Below, in pieces: positions 13,453 through 23,665 of a stretch of 64,000 nt of DNA; within the stretch, counting starts at the first letter, position 1, and every line of letters starts with the position of its first letter. The notes under the pieces are model-generated. The model did not search any database. It had not been told where the DNA came from and saw only the letters and a program-made list of their open reading frames with translations. Source of the DNA: Apricaphanius iberus (Eukaryota; Chordata; Actinopteri; Cyprinodontiformes; Aphaniidae); assembly GCA_028564705.1 (NCBI GenBank), contig JAPXFQ010000113.1, forward strand, positions 372,001-436,000, in the 5' to 3' direction. The position numbers and the translations under genes were made by a program.

Positions 13453-16400
13453 GTAATTTATATAAAACATACTATCAATACATCAACATTATTGTAATTT
13501 CAAGAAAATAAAATAAAAATGTGTTGTTTAGATTGAATATAGTTTCAGATGGCTCCAGGCTCCCATTTCGGCAAAGTTAAATGATCAGGGGTATACTCCT
13601 CAGCCACTAGCTGCAGTCAATGTAAGTTTCACCCTCTCAAATCTGACTTTGGTGTAGTCAAATACAAGTGAAGCTCAGTTTGTCTATCCACTCACACCTT
13701 AAACCACACCTGGTCATGGTTTCCCTCCTACTTTTGTAGATTTGGTTTGCTTATTCAGGTTAATCAAAAGCTTACAGATTTTAGTCAATAGCATCGACAT
13801 GAATAGCAGATAGGCAATATCACTGAGCCAGTGAATGTGTCAAACGCATCCATTAAATGCGGGCAAGTAGAATCTCCTGACAGTAATGATCACTGAAAAG
13901 ATGTTGTTAAGCTATGGTTGTGTCCAGAACTTCTAGAAACATTAGGTTCCATTAAGAAGCTACTTAGTTGAATATGATCATGTATGGATTAGAGAAAATG
14001 TACACTACATCTGATTGTTGGTTTGAAAAATCTTTGATATTGTAAGTCGCATTATTATTTCACTTTTGATGAAGAACAGTTGAAATAAATATATAATATG
14101 ACCAAAGCTGTACTTATGTAGAATGAATGTTTAAATGTTTTTTGCCTGATTTTAAAACTTTTTCCTCACAATTTGTGCAGGCAATGGTTCGGTATAACCG
14201 AATTGAGCTCCTCAACCACCCAGTCTGCAAAAAATATCTGGCAATGAAATGGTGTGTATCTGCAGTGCTGTATTTTAATTTCTAAACTTTAAGTAGTGCT
14301 TTCACTAGAATAAATACAAAACATTTCTTTTCTCTCCACAGGATTGCCTACGGGAGCAAAGCTCACATACTCAACATGTTTTTGTACCTGTTAGGGCTAT
14401 TACCCTTAACAAATCTGATAGTGACCCTTCGACCATCTGTGAACACCACCGAGACAGGCGAGCTTGACATCATCATGGTCCCCACTTCATTCACAGAGGT
14501 ATTGTCCATTGGCCTGCACATTTGCATTTTAAGCTAACATATAAAACTAACAAAGATGTAAAGACCTGACTTTATTTGTTTTTTTGACATTTTTTTCCCA
14601 GCAAAGCGTGTTCTTGTCCTTCTGCATGGTGATGGTCTTGATCGCGAACATCTATTCTATAGGAAAAGAAGTAGTGCAGCTATCCCAGCAGGTGCAGAAT
14701 TACACTTTTATGCATATTATATATATACAATATTTCATTAAACCGATAAATAAAATTGTTCCATAAGAACATCTCTGTACTAATAGTTTTGATGGATGAA
14801 TGCCCCTAGATTCAAATTGGTAGATTAGCTCAATCACATAAAAATGTCCTCTTTATTGTGTATCCTTCCATATTGTTAACAAGAAAAAATTTACTTGTCA
14901 TATTCTATTGATACCCCAAAGCGCTGGAGTTACTTCAGGGACGGTTCTAACCAGATTGACTGGATGTCAGCCATCTCGTCTCTTTTGTTTGTCATTCCCC
15001 TCATTGTCAATGCGGAAGGTTCTTGGCACTGGCAAGCAGGTGCATTAGCGGTTTTAAACTCCTGGATTGGGTTTCTCCTTTATCTCCAGAGGCATGTTGG
15101 CTCTGACTTGAACACTTTCCATTTATTTTCTTGTCATATCTTTTTTGAGTGTTGTTAAAGTTGTACAATTTCCCTGTGTTTAGGTTTGAGGGTGTCGGCA
15201 TCTATGTTGTGATGTTTGGGGAGATCATGAGGACGTTACTCCGTATTGTAATGCTGTTTGTGTATCTGATGTTAGCATTCAGTTTGGCATTCCATGCTCT
15301 TATGCTCAACCAGGTAAGTGAAAACTCCAAAAACACAAATAACCCTTAGCAAGCACATTGCCATATAAAGGTGTTTCCCATTCAAAGATCTCTTCGACTT
15401 TTCTCCCAATGAAATGTCTAAGTTAATCATATTTCAATATGAGACAATAATAACATAGCTAAGGTAATTAGGAAGTGTACACTGCTAAACAAAATAAAGG
15501 GAACACTTAACATAATGTAACTCCAAGTCAATCATAATTAAATCAAAGTGTCTACTTAGGAAGCAACACTGATTAACTTCCAATTTCACACGCTGTTATG
15601 CAAATGGAATACACAACAGTTGGAAATTATTGGCAATTAGCAAAAGACGAGTAATAAAGGAGTGGTTCTGCAGGTGGTGAACACAGACCATGTCTCAGTT
15701 CATACGCTTTATGACTGATGTTTTGGTCACTTTTGAATGCTGGCGGTGCTTTCAATCAAGTGCTATCAAGAGACGGAGTCTACAACGCACACAATTAGCT
15801 CAGGTAGTGCAGCTCATGCAAGCTGTGGCAAGAAGGTTTTGCTGTCTGTCAAAGTAGTGTCCAGGGCAGGGAAGCACTACAAGGATACAGCCCAATACAT
15901 CAGGACACGTGTAGGACGCCATAGGAGGGTTGTAACCCAACATCAGGACCGCCACCTCCGACTTTATGCAAGGAGGAGCAGGGGGAGCACTGCTAGAGTC
16001 TTGCAAAATGACCTCCAGCAGGCCACAAAATGCATGTGTCGGATCAAACGGTCAGAAACAGAGTCCATGAGAGCAGTATGCAGCCGAAAGTTCGCTGGTG
16101 GGGGTTTGTGCTTAACGCCCAACCCATGCAGGACATTTGGCATTTGCCATAGTACGACTTGCCACTTTGATTTCGATTGTGACTCCAAGTCCGGACCTCC
16201 ATGGGTTGATAAATTGGATTTTCATTCGTACTTTTCGTGTGATTTTGTTGTCAGCATATTCACCTAAATAAAGATCAAAGTACTTAATAAGAATATTTCA
16301 AAATGATGGATCACAACTGAAAAATGACTTCAAACAGAATTTAGATTAAAAACAATATTATTGACATCTAATAGTCAGGAAAATGTCAAAATATTCCAGG

Positions 16401-19400
16401 CTGAGACCCATTATAAATAAATGGAGATAATTTGAAACAGTGAGACCAGGCAGAATTTTTTTTATGAATAATAATTTGAAATACAAAGTTGTTGTTTTTT
16501 AAGTGTGACATATTTCTACTGATCTATATTCCCACTTTATCCCTTTGCTTTTTTTAACAGAAAGAATTTAACAGTGTGCCGCTCTCTGTGATTCAAACCT
16601 TTGTGATGATGGTCGGGGAACTGAACTACCAGAACAACTTTCTGGATGCTTATTTGAACAACGAGCTTCCATTTGGTTTCGTGACCTATGCCATTTTTGT
16701 GCACTTTGTTCTGCTAATGCCAATCCTCTTGGTGAACCTGATGGTAAGCAGATTAGTATTTTATTAGTGGTAACTGTGGCTCAGTGGGTACAGTAGTTGT
16801 CTTGCAATCAGTGGGTTGGAGGCACAATTCCAGTTTCCTCCCTTCACATGTTGATATGCCCCTGAGCAAGGTACTTAACCCCAGGTTTAGTTGAGTTCAA
16901 ATGATTGAAAATTGCTGCAGTGTAAAGCACTTTGACAGGTTAGTATGAATAGAAAGACATAAGTTCAGATCATTTACAATATATTATTATTGCAGTTGGG
17001 AAATGTTGATGCTGTTGAATGACCAGAATATGCCGGTGCTTCGTAGAGTTGAGTAGCAACTACAGCAGCAGAAGACCACAGTGGATTCCACTCCTATCAG
17101 CTAAGAACAGGAAACTTAGGCTTCAATTTGTACAGGCTCACCAAAATTGTACAATAGAATATTGGAAAAACTGTGCCTGGTCTGATGAGTCTCGATTTCT
17201 GCTGCAACATTCGGATGGTAGGATCAGAATTTGGTGTCAACAACATGAAAACATGGAGCCATCCTGCTTGACACAATTTTTTCCCCTTAGTACCAATTGA
17301 TTATTGTTGCTCACCATGTCCATCCCGTTGTGACAACAATGTATCCATCTTCTGATGGCCACTTCCAGAAGGATAATGCACCATGTTATAAAGCTCGACT
17401 CAGACTGGTTTCTTGAACATGACAATGAGTTCACTGTACTCAAATGGCCTACATAGTCACCAGATTTCAATCCAATGGAACACCTTTTGGGATGTGGTGG
17501 AGCGGGAGATTCGCCTCATGGATGTGCAGCCGACAAATCTGCAGCAACTCTGTGATGCTATCATGTCAATATGGACCAAAACCTCTGAGAAATGTTTCCA
17601 GTACCTTTTTGAATCTATGCCACCAAAGGATTATGGCAGTTCTGAAGGCATAAGGGGGTCCAATGAGTCAGTATATCATGTACAACTCACCTTGACTGTG
17701 TTCATTTGTAGATTTCTTCATTGTTTGATGATACTTTGACGGTTCTGTGTTGCAGATTGGTTTAGCAGTCGGAGACATTGCTGAAGTTCAAAGAAATGCT
17801 TCCCTAAAACGAATAGCAATGCAGGTAAGTTTAAAGTTGACCTTCCTGACCACGTTTTATGTTCTACAGCTTTCCCAACTCACTCTGACTCTGGACTTCT
17901 ATCATTATAGCACATTAAAGCTACCAGAAAATGTAAATCAAATACAAAAAAGATCCATCCATTATCCATGCCACTTATCGTTTTACCCCTCCCTTCCACC
18001 GGACGCGTAAGCAGCGCATTACAGTAGCAGCACATCATACGCAGCTGATAGCCACCGCTGTAGTCAATGATTTCCACCGGAGGCGTAGGCAGCACGAGTC
18101 TGTCCCGTCACAGGAGCGTCATCTCGCAACACTTTTCTAAATATACGCGGCAGACCTATTTTCTACGTGGTACGCCTCTGAAAAGCGTAAAGTTGGACGT
18201 TTTGGATATGGGAAACAGAAACGTGCTGCTCTCCGGTTGCTTTACTTAAAAAAAGATCACTACCTGTGCGGCCCGGTGAGAAGTCAATACCTCGCAGGAG
18301 GGTCTTATCTCTGTTTCATCAAGGACGATGAACGGTTAATCATTAAAGTGGAGAAGAACTCAATCCTGTATGACCCCAGTCATATTTTTTATAAAGACAA
18401 CGTAAAGAAGGATAAAGCACAGAGTGACGTGTCTGCTGTTTTGAGGCAAGATGGTGAGTTTATGCTACTTATTAACATGATTTTTTCCCCCAATTCTATA
18501 TGCACCCTTTTCAGTTATGCAAGCTAAAATAAATGGGCCTACATTTTTTTTATAATTAAACTACAGTGAACTTACCACAATAAACACTGTTTTGTCATTT
18601 CGTGCTCTGTCGGTGACAGTTGCTTCCCTGCTACTACGTGCCTCATACGCCCCCAGTGGAAAGGGCCAAGCAGCAGAATACGCGAGCAAGACGTGCTGCT
18701 CCTGTAACATGCTGCTTTCGCGTCCGGTGGAAAGCCCGGGTAAGAGTCATGGGTGACGAAAGGCAGTGTACACCCTGGACAGGTTGCCAGTCTATCGCTG
18801 GGCAACACAGAGACAGATAGGAGAAACAACCATGCATGCACACATTCACACATAAGGGCAGTTTTGAGAGACTAATTAACCGAGCAGTAATGTTTTTGAG
18901 CTTAGGGAGGAAACTGGAGTACCCAGAGGGAACCCACACATTTACAGGGAGAACAAATAGCAGGCAGAAAATCACTGAGCCAGGATTCAAACCCAGGACC
19001 TTCTTGGTGCAAGGCAACAGCGCAACCCGCTTTGCCACTGTGTAGCCCTACACAAAAGATGTGATTGTGTAGTGTCATTAAAGCTCTTTATAATTACTTT
19101 GAGATCAAGTCCAGGTAGATACAGGAGATGATTTATTGCCTGCTGTCAAAGCAAACTGCATAGTAAACTATTAATATCCTGTTCGACCATGCCCAAAACA
19201 AACTCAGCATCAGGAGGTTCTATAAAACAATTAATATGGCCGATGCGTCTGAGAATAATTAGCTACATTTCTTTAGTCTTCTAATGTAAAATTTATAAGT
19301 TTCTTCTCTGATCTAAGATTGATCTCCACACATCTCTGGAAGACAAGCTCCCTTTCTGGTTTGTGAAGCGAGTGGACAAACCCTCAATCACCATCTACCC

Positions 19401-20306
19401 CAATCGCAAATGCTCCAGGGTATGCTCCTTACCGGCATTACAATATATATATATATATATATACAATAACCATGTATTTTCCCCCTTTTATAACTGTTCA
19501 CTCTTTCCTACAGCACTTCATCAAACAAATTATCTCCGGTGAGGAGGAAAAAAGAGAAGTCTGGACTCGTCTGAAGTCCAAATCGCAGAGCTGCACATTT
19601 GTAGAGAATGAGCTCAAAAAGCAGAAGACCAGGTAAGGCACCTAAAAGTGGCTGCTGTAGGATCACAAGTATATATATATTTTTTAATTTCCTTAAAGCT
19701 TAAAAACATGCATCAACTTGGAAATGTAATAAAACATAATCTTGAAATAATTATCATAAACAGTGCAAGCTATAGTCTTGAAAGGGGGACATGCACAGAA
19801 AACTTTATTTTTTTATGTCTTAGTGACCCCTAGTGGTACCAAATTGCAGCAGTGGTTTGTAAGGATTCATATCACTTTAATATTTAAATTTTCTTTCACA
19901 AACTAAATTGTATTTTATTGGTCTTGTTTTTATAGTAGAACATTCCTAAATGGTGCATAGTTGTAAAGTTGAGGGGAAAAGATGCATATGTTTCATTCTT
20001 TTTTGTTTGTTTGTTTGTTTGCTTGTTTGTTTGCAAGGCTGAATGAATGCTGGAATTGACAGTTTTTTTTTGTTTTTTGTTTTTTTTGGCAGGATGAAAG
20101 AAATGTCAGCCATGTTGGAAAAGCAGCATGGTCTCCTAAAGCTAATCATCCAGAAGATGGAAATCTGCTCTGAGGCTGAGGAGTCTGATGGTCCTGTGAC
20201 ACCCAGAGGCAGTATGTGGCCCAGCTTGAGTCAAAGCAAAGGAAGAGTCCGCAGCATATCACGCTGGGTGCCACTGATTAAGGCTATAGAGGCCAAATGC
20301 AAATAA
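707..20306 (+). CDS. trpa1: TRPA1 cation channel, 26 exons, 5' partial
   Basis: TRPA1 is a tetrameric plasma-membrane, Ca2+-permeable channel of sensory neurons that detects electrophiles and, depending on species, temperature. Exons: 707-869, 1058-1233, 3142-3249, 3377-3485, 3952-4097, 4765-4901, 5987-6035, 7429-7528, 7637-7737, 10218-10393, 12268-12432, 12587-12701, 12869-13035, 13145-13235, 13393-13452, 13532-13621, 14181-14251, 14342-14498, 14602-14691, 14922-15091, 15184-15313, 16561-16743, 17756-17824, 19318-19419, 19514-19632, 20093-20306. They total 3258 nt (1085 residues plus TAA), all phases join, and the order matches human TRPA1 (27 exons, 1119 residues). Only the first coding exon is missing. 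Diagnostic stretches include GLAVGDIAEVQ and LEKQHGLLKLIIQKME. Two donors are GC (13036, 15092). Zebrafish has two paralogues, trpa1a and trpa1b; which one this corresponds to cannot be decided here. Confidence 0.97.
1234..3141. other. trpa1 intron; AT-rich, no gene
   Basis: A 1.9-kb intron. It contains short open frames on both strands, but they lack splice context or recognisable protein similarity. Part of 1400-2060 looks like decayed dispersed repeat, without terminal repeats I could define. Confidence 0.5.
4098..4764. other. trpa1 intron; nothing recognised
   Basis: A 667-bp intron between the exons ending at 4097 and starting at 4765. I see no repeat ends, coding similarity or RNA gene in it. 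Confidence 0.5.
4902..5986. other. trpa1 intron; poly-A run, no gene
   Basis: An intron of about 1.1 kb, AT-rich, with a poly-A run at 5822-5840. A slightly GC-richer patch at 5590-5815 shows no recognisable coding or repeat signature. Confidence 0.45.
6036..7428. other. trpa1 intron; nothing recognised
   Basis: A 1.4-kb AT-rich intron. No open frame of note and no clear repeat boundary. Confidence 0.5.
7738..10217. other. Large trpa1 intron with possible old LINE remnant
   Basis: A 2.5-kb intron. The first 1.7 kb shows nothing recognisable. A probable LINE scrap lies at about 9600-9760 and is listed separately. Confidence 0.45.
9600..9760 (+). repeat. Possible non-LTR retrotransposon remnant
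   Basis: A short open stretch reads ERKTQMWENFGKAMK and then FWKTFQKPKG. This resembles the linker between endonuclease and reverse transcriptase (W-E-x-F-G-x-A-M ... F-W-x-T) of the LINE family represented at 60696-63060. It is heavily decayed and no ends are visible, so the assignment is weak. Confidence 0.35.
10394..12267. other. trpa1 intron; nothing recognised
   Basis: A 1.9-kb AT-rich intron between ankyrin exons. No coding similarity, RNA gene or repeat ends were identified. Confidence 0.5.
13036..13144 (+). other. trpa1: GC-AG intron of trpa1 (109 bp)
   Basis: The donor reads CAG|GCAAGT, the strong consensus typical of GC introns, and the acceptor is TTGCAG. The split codon AG+A gives Arg and restores the frame into exon 14. 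No GT near the border gives a compatible phase. Confidence 0.88.
13532..17824 (+). CDS. trpa1: trpa1 exons for S1-S6, pore and TRP-like helix
   Basis: Exons 16-23 encode the rest of the pre-S1 region and the transmembrane core. IELLNHPVCKKYLAMKW holds the lysine aligned with human Lys710 (14247-14249). S1 is in 14342-14498, S2 in 14602-14691, S3-S4 in 14922-15091, and S5 in 15184-15313 (FVYLMLAFSLAFHALML). Exon 16561-16743 has the pore helix, the filter MMVGELNY and S6. Exon 17756-17824 has GLAVGDIAEVQ and the start of the TRP-like helix. NTTET after S1 is a possible N-glycosylation site in the S1-S2 loop, where human TRPA1 is also glycosylated. Two differences from human: the residue aligned with Cys665 is alanine, and the filter acidic residue is Glu rather than Asp915. 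Confidence 0.95.
13622..14180. other. trpa1 intron; nothing recognised
   Basis: A 559-bp intron just ahead of the exon that encodes the Lys710-equivalent. No repeat or regulatory pattern stands out. Confidence 0.5.
15092..15183 (+). other. trpa1: Second GC-AG intron of trpa1 (92 bp)
   Basis: The donor reads AG|GCATGT and the acceptor TTTAG. The split codon AG+G gives the Arg of LQRFEG, matching the mammalian LQRFE. The nearby GT at 15096 would lead into a stop codon. Confidence 0.85.
15478..16300 (+). mobile_element. Internally deleted Tc1-like transposon in trpa1 intron
   Basis: The left end, TA then CACTGC...AATAAAGGGAACACTTA, is the terminus of a common fish Tc1-like family. The 5' part of the transposase region follows (phrases equivalent to TCTACAACGCACACAATTAG and the HTH region), with frameshifts. 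After about 16150 it jumps to sequence I associate with the 3' untranslated part (ACCTCCATGGGTTGATAAAT at 16196-16215). The DDE catalytic core is therefore deleted. The right terminal repeat is not recognisable. A 176-codon open frame at 15737-16267 is an out-of-frame by-product and not a host gene. Confidence 0.75.
16769..16980 (+). repeat. tRNA-like SINE or related dispersed repeat
   Basis: Starts with a box-A-like GTGGCTCAGTGGGTACAG, then a degraded box-B-like GGTTGGAGGCACAATTCC, followed by the CCTGAGCAAGGTACTTAACC and TGTAAAGCACTTTGA phrases of a repeat common in teleosts. It lies in the intron after the pore exon. The exact family is uncertain. Confidence 0.55.
17010..17680 (+). pseudogene. 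Tc1-like transposase remnant
   Basis: Decayed transposase with recognisable stretches in several frames. WSDESRFLLQHSDGRIRIW at about 17173-17230 carries the first catalytic Asp context, and an AAGGATAATGCACCATGTTA stretch at 17371-17390 corresponds to the second (DNAPCHKA-like). The third region, around ATTTCAATCCAATGGAACACC, follows at 17464. Frameshifts between the pieces make it non-functional. It is in the same orientation as trpa1. Confidence 0.7.
17992..18734 (+). mobile_element. Harbinger-like DNA element with double terminal inverted repeats
   Basis: The left end CCTTCCACCGGACGCG (17992-18007) is the inverse of the right end CGCGTCCGGTGGAAAG (18719-18734) with one mismatch. A second, inner pair of similar repeats lies at about 18069-18090 (TTCCACCGGAGGCGTAGGC) and 18645-18663 (inverse form). 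Between them is an open stretch coding a MADF-like domain. I infer a PIF/Harbinger-type element, because such elements carry a Myb/MADF gene. No transposase is present and no clean target duplication was established. Confidence 0.55.
18237..18453 (+). pseudogene. MADF-domain exon of a transposon gene
   Basis: The reading frame contains DDERLIIKVEKNSILYDPSH followed by IFYKDNVKKDKAQ, the layout of a MADF/Myb-SANT-like DNA-binding domain (L-I-x-x-V-x-x-x-x-x-L-Y-D at its start, then F-Y-K-D). It ends at a good donor, GATG|GTGAGT, so it is probably the first exon of a gene whose remaining exons were lost by internal deletion of the element. It is unlikely to be part of trpa1, because the trpa1 exons on each side join in phase without it. 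Confidence 0.5.
19318..20306 (+). CDS. trpa1: trpa1 exons for the C-terminal coiled coil
   Basis: The last three exons encode LHTSLEDKLPFWFVKRVD and a linker, then the central coiled coil that assembles the TRPA1 tetramer (SAMLEKQHGLLKLIIQKME, inside 20093-20306), and a basic tail ending in IKAIEAKCK and TAA. An AATAAA overlaps the stop region (20302-20307). A better placed poly(A) signal for a long 3' UTR is at 21489-21494. The intron before the last exon has a long T-rich tract. Confidence 0.93.
19441..19463. repeat. AT dinucleotide repeat
   Basis: About 11 TA units in the short intron between the last but two and last but one trpa1 exons. Confidence 0.9.
19633..20092. other. Last trpa1 intron; T-rich tracts
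   Basis: Contains a TTTG tandem tract at about 20000-20034 and long T runs before the acceptor at 20091-20092. The phrase GACCCCTAGTGGTACC at 19826 weakly resembles the inverse of a CTCF core. No gene is seen. Confidence 0.5.
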
Positions 20307-21488
20307 AGAGGAGAGACTTCCACAGCATGTACTCTTCCAATTTGCACTGTGAATTTTCACTATTACAGTATATAGTTGTAGCTTAACTTCTAACATATAA
20401 AAAGTATGTATTTAAATGCAATTATCCAAACCAAGATTCAAAGCTTAATAGCAATATTTGTCTTGTGCATGTAGCTACAGGTGATTATGTGTGGTTAGCT
20501 GAATTATATTATCATTTATTTTTTATTTATTTTTGCCTCATTTAGGGTCTCGGAAATTTTCATTGTGAGATTTCCATAATATAACCAAATTCCCACAGAG
20601 TGAAGAAATCAATAACTGAGATGGGAAAAAAGAGTGCTTAGCTTTACCAAAGTTGATATATTCATTCATAATTTAACCCATATAAGTATATCAGCCATAG
20701 TAATTCCTGCTTTTATTCCTGAACACAATCATTGAGAGTAAAAGTAGATAAAAATATTTGCTTCAGGCAAAAATTTTATGTAGTCTGTTATTAAAGCAGT
20801 TGTTGATGGTTGTAGAAATTAACCATAGTTGAAACTTTTGCAAATATGCTTTATTAAAATTGTATAATTTTATCATCAGCCCTGCAAAAAAATCCTATTT
20901 TTGCACCATCTGTCCTAACTAACCACATTCTGCTATTATGAGTCACACAAGCAGCTAAAAGAGTTATATATTGCTTGTATTGGATGGATGGATGGATGGA
21001 TTTAAACAACTGTTAGATAATGGAACAGCGAATACAATCTGTAAATTTGTTTTTCCATTTAGACGCACACTTAAATGCTTCTGGATTCAAATTCCATATT
21101 TACCTAAACCGAGTTTTTTTAGTAGTATGTTTATCAAATTATAAAAATTTTGTTAACAAACATGCTCATACTGGAACCTATTGTCTTAAGATAATTGTTC
21201 TGCTCTCCAAAGTTGAGCCAAAACATGAATCCAACTGTAACTGACACAATCATAGAGAGTGTATATTAATCATAACTGTGAAATGGGTGCAAAAATAAAA
21301 TGTGCTTTATAGTAAGTTACAGAAGAGATGGAAATGTATTTAATATTAAATATGAAATGTAATTAGTGTTGTTTGTTGTTGTTACTGTATACTTATAGTC
21401 AAAGGTACTGTCTGTGTAATGTTTTCAGATGCGTTCATCTCCCTTATCTGCCTTATAATATGTTATTTCTTATTTCTTCACTGTCCCA

Positions 21489-21494
21489 AATAAA
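21489..21494 (+). promoter_or_regulatory. trpa1: Candidate poly(A) signal of trpa1
   Basis: AATAAA about 1.2 kb after the trpa1 stop, followed by T-rich sequence. An alternative AATAAA overlaps the stop region at 20302. Confidence 0.35.
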
Positions 21495-23016
21495 GTATGA
21501 TGTAACCCTATAAAAGATGCGTGCATTCATCTTATTTATTATAAAAGTTTCATCCACAACATCAGATAATATACATGATACATGTAAAGTGTGAGAGACA
21601 AATAGATCAGACATCTGACTTTGTCTTTGTTTTTTTGTCTTGAGTTCAATTGTGTAAACCGTTTCAGTGGAGATCATGGGAACCACAAGTTGCACACAGA
21701 GTTTAGCCACTGACATCATGAGCCTGCACCTGTCCCTCTGCTTCTCCAAACCAGACCTCTGATAGAGGTCAAGCCCCCATGAAAGTCTCTGCTGATGGAA
21801 AAATGCCTACTCTCCCTTCAGGTCCACTTTAAAGGGTTATGAATTACCACCGGCCTTGAATTTAATTATCCCCAGGGCAAATAGAACAACCATAAAGCCA
21901 TCAATTACATCAGTGTTTGGGGCAATATTTTTTCTATTTTATTCAAGGAAGCGTGTGCATAGAATGACCAATGAGTGCAGTGGTTTATCTCCGCCTGTTC
22001 TCCTTGTGACACTGAATGAAGGACAAGGGTGAATTATGTCATATGTCATACATCTGAAGCCTTTGTGTCCATCAAAAAAAAAATGTAACTCATCAGTTGA
22101 GCAGTAAATCCAACCGCAGAATCCCTTAGCTTGCACCTTCGTTGGTGTCAGTCTGGCCATCCACCTCATTGATGGATGCGCTGACACAGGATGGGGTTGG
22201 CAGACTGCCCAAACCTCTCACTGTCTTTCCGGCATAACTCAATATCTCAACGTCATGACTCATCCAAGGATATGTTAAGAGCATAGATCCCTGCAAGGTC
22301 CGACTGATCCCTGGTCTTCAGTGAAGCTGCTGCATGGAAAAGTACAGGTGCAGGAACGTGTCCTTGTGTTAGTTGAGATTGTTGAGCTTAGGAAGAGGGA
22401 ATTCTGGGTAGGCAGGTGTGGATCATTTTAAAATGACTAATTTTTAAGAATAACAAACTCAATAATAATATGGCACCATAAACTATGCTTCAGCAGGAAG
22501 GAAATCCTGTGGGAGGAAAAAATCAGCAGATGCTGGTTTTTGGAACGCATCGGGTTCTTTGGAGTGCTGTACCAGCCTCAATCGTGCTTCAAAGCCTAAG
22601 TAACTTTTCAATATCTCTTCTGGTCAATAAGATACATTGAATACAATTTTGGGGAATTTATTTTCCTGGACTCCGTGCATAAAGTTGGAAAATATCTGTG
22701 TATTTGCACAAAGTGTAAATGCTGGTCTGTAAAAATGGTGGACTGCCTTCAGATTTTTCTGTCACTGTTCTAAAAAAAACTGTAAAAATATGGGAAATAT
22801 TCGGTTACTGTGATAGGAAAAATTTGCCGCGATTATGTGTCTTCATCTTAACCTCGTGTGTCAAAAGCCACTCCTTCAAACTAGAGCTAAAGACTTCCAA
22901 AGCCTCATACGGAGAGGCTAATGGTGGGATGTCCACCTGTAATACCTTGTCTAGAGTTGTTTTAGGTTTGTGCAAAATTTTTAAGAAGACACAGAAGTCA
23001 ATTTGCAACTAAACAT

Positions 23017-23665
23017 TTATTTTATATAATTTTTACGGTAAATTAGATTGGGTATTGGTAAATATTCAGCTTTGTTTTTACCATCTGTAATTTCCAAATG
23101 TGATGTACACCAAATAATGGTGGTTTTGCCTGTAGGAGGAGCTTCCTGTAAAACGCCTGGGATAGAAGCTTCCTCGCTATCCTGTTTTATTGTTTTTTTG
23201 TGAAGTTTGTGCCTCAGCGGTAACAGTATGCTCAAGCTCGATTGCCAGGGGCCTAGTGGTGCTTCATATAGTTTATCATATTTGGTTTTATTACTTGAAC
23301 AAACAGAGTTGCTGTTCTGTGGATTAAAAGAATGCAGTTCTTCTAACTGAAGAGAAAAGTTTGATAAAATCACACCACCAACTGAAGTCCTGAGTCCTCC
23401 TTCAACCCTTCGGCCAAAAGCTACAATGCTGTTGTGTTCAACGTCAGTGTTGCAATTGACTGTAAACCTTTGTCCCAGTCTCAAGCTTTTTGCTACCACT
23501 GAAAGGTTTTCTTCCAGTCTTATCCTCTATTTTACTCCATCCACCTTTTCCATGCTGAATGAAAACCTCCCCTACAATAGGACACATTTCTGCACCTGTG
23601 GCACCATCAGGTTCCACTACAAGGGTGACATGGTCAGGATTACTTGTATTTTTAGTTTCCCCCAC
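23017..23665 (-). pseudogene. Unidentified open stretch with one frameshift
   Basis: On the minus strand an open frame of 73 codons (23665-23444) overlaps a second of 160 codons (23499-23017) in another frame. The sequence is not low-complexity, for example VTLVVEPDGATGAEMCPIV and GGWSKIEDKTGRKPF. I do not recognise the family. No splice sites or terminal repeats were identified. It could be a decayed gene or part of a mobile element, and chance is possible because overlapping frames are also open. Confidence 0.25.

Larger units (their letters stand above)
17950..19048 (-). repeat. Dispersed SINE/LINE-tail repeat, split by a later insertion
   Basis: On the minus strand the head, at 19048, has tRNA-like boxes (GGGTTTGAATCCTGG near 18985), then the phrase complementary to GAACCCACACATTTACAGG and the body complementary to ACACCCTGGACAGGTTGCCA. 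The tail is complementary to GATCCATCCATTATCC at 17952. The two parts are separated by the element at 17992-18734. The same tail type appears at 27935-28062. Confidence 0.6.

Noticed and set aside
15092..15158. Read-through of the trpa1 exon past 15091 (RHVGSDLNTF...)
   Set aside because: It ends at a stop 67 bp later and loses S5 and the pore. The GC-AG intron explains it better.
15737..16267. 176-codon open frame on the + strand
   Set aside because: It runs through the Tc1-like remnant in shifted frames and is not a conserved protein.
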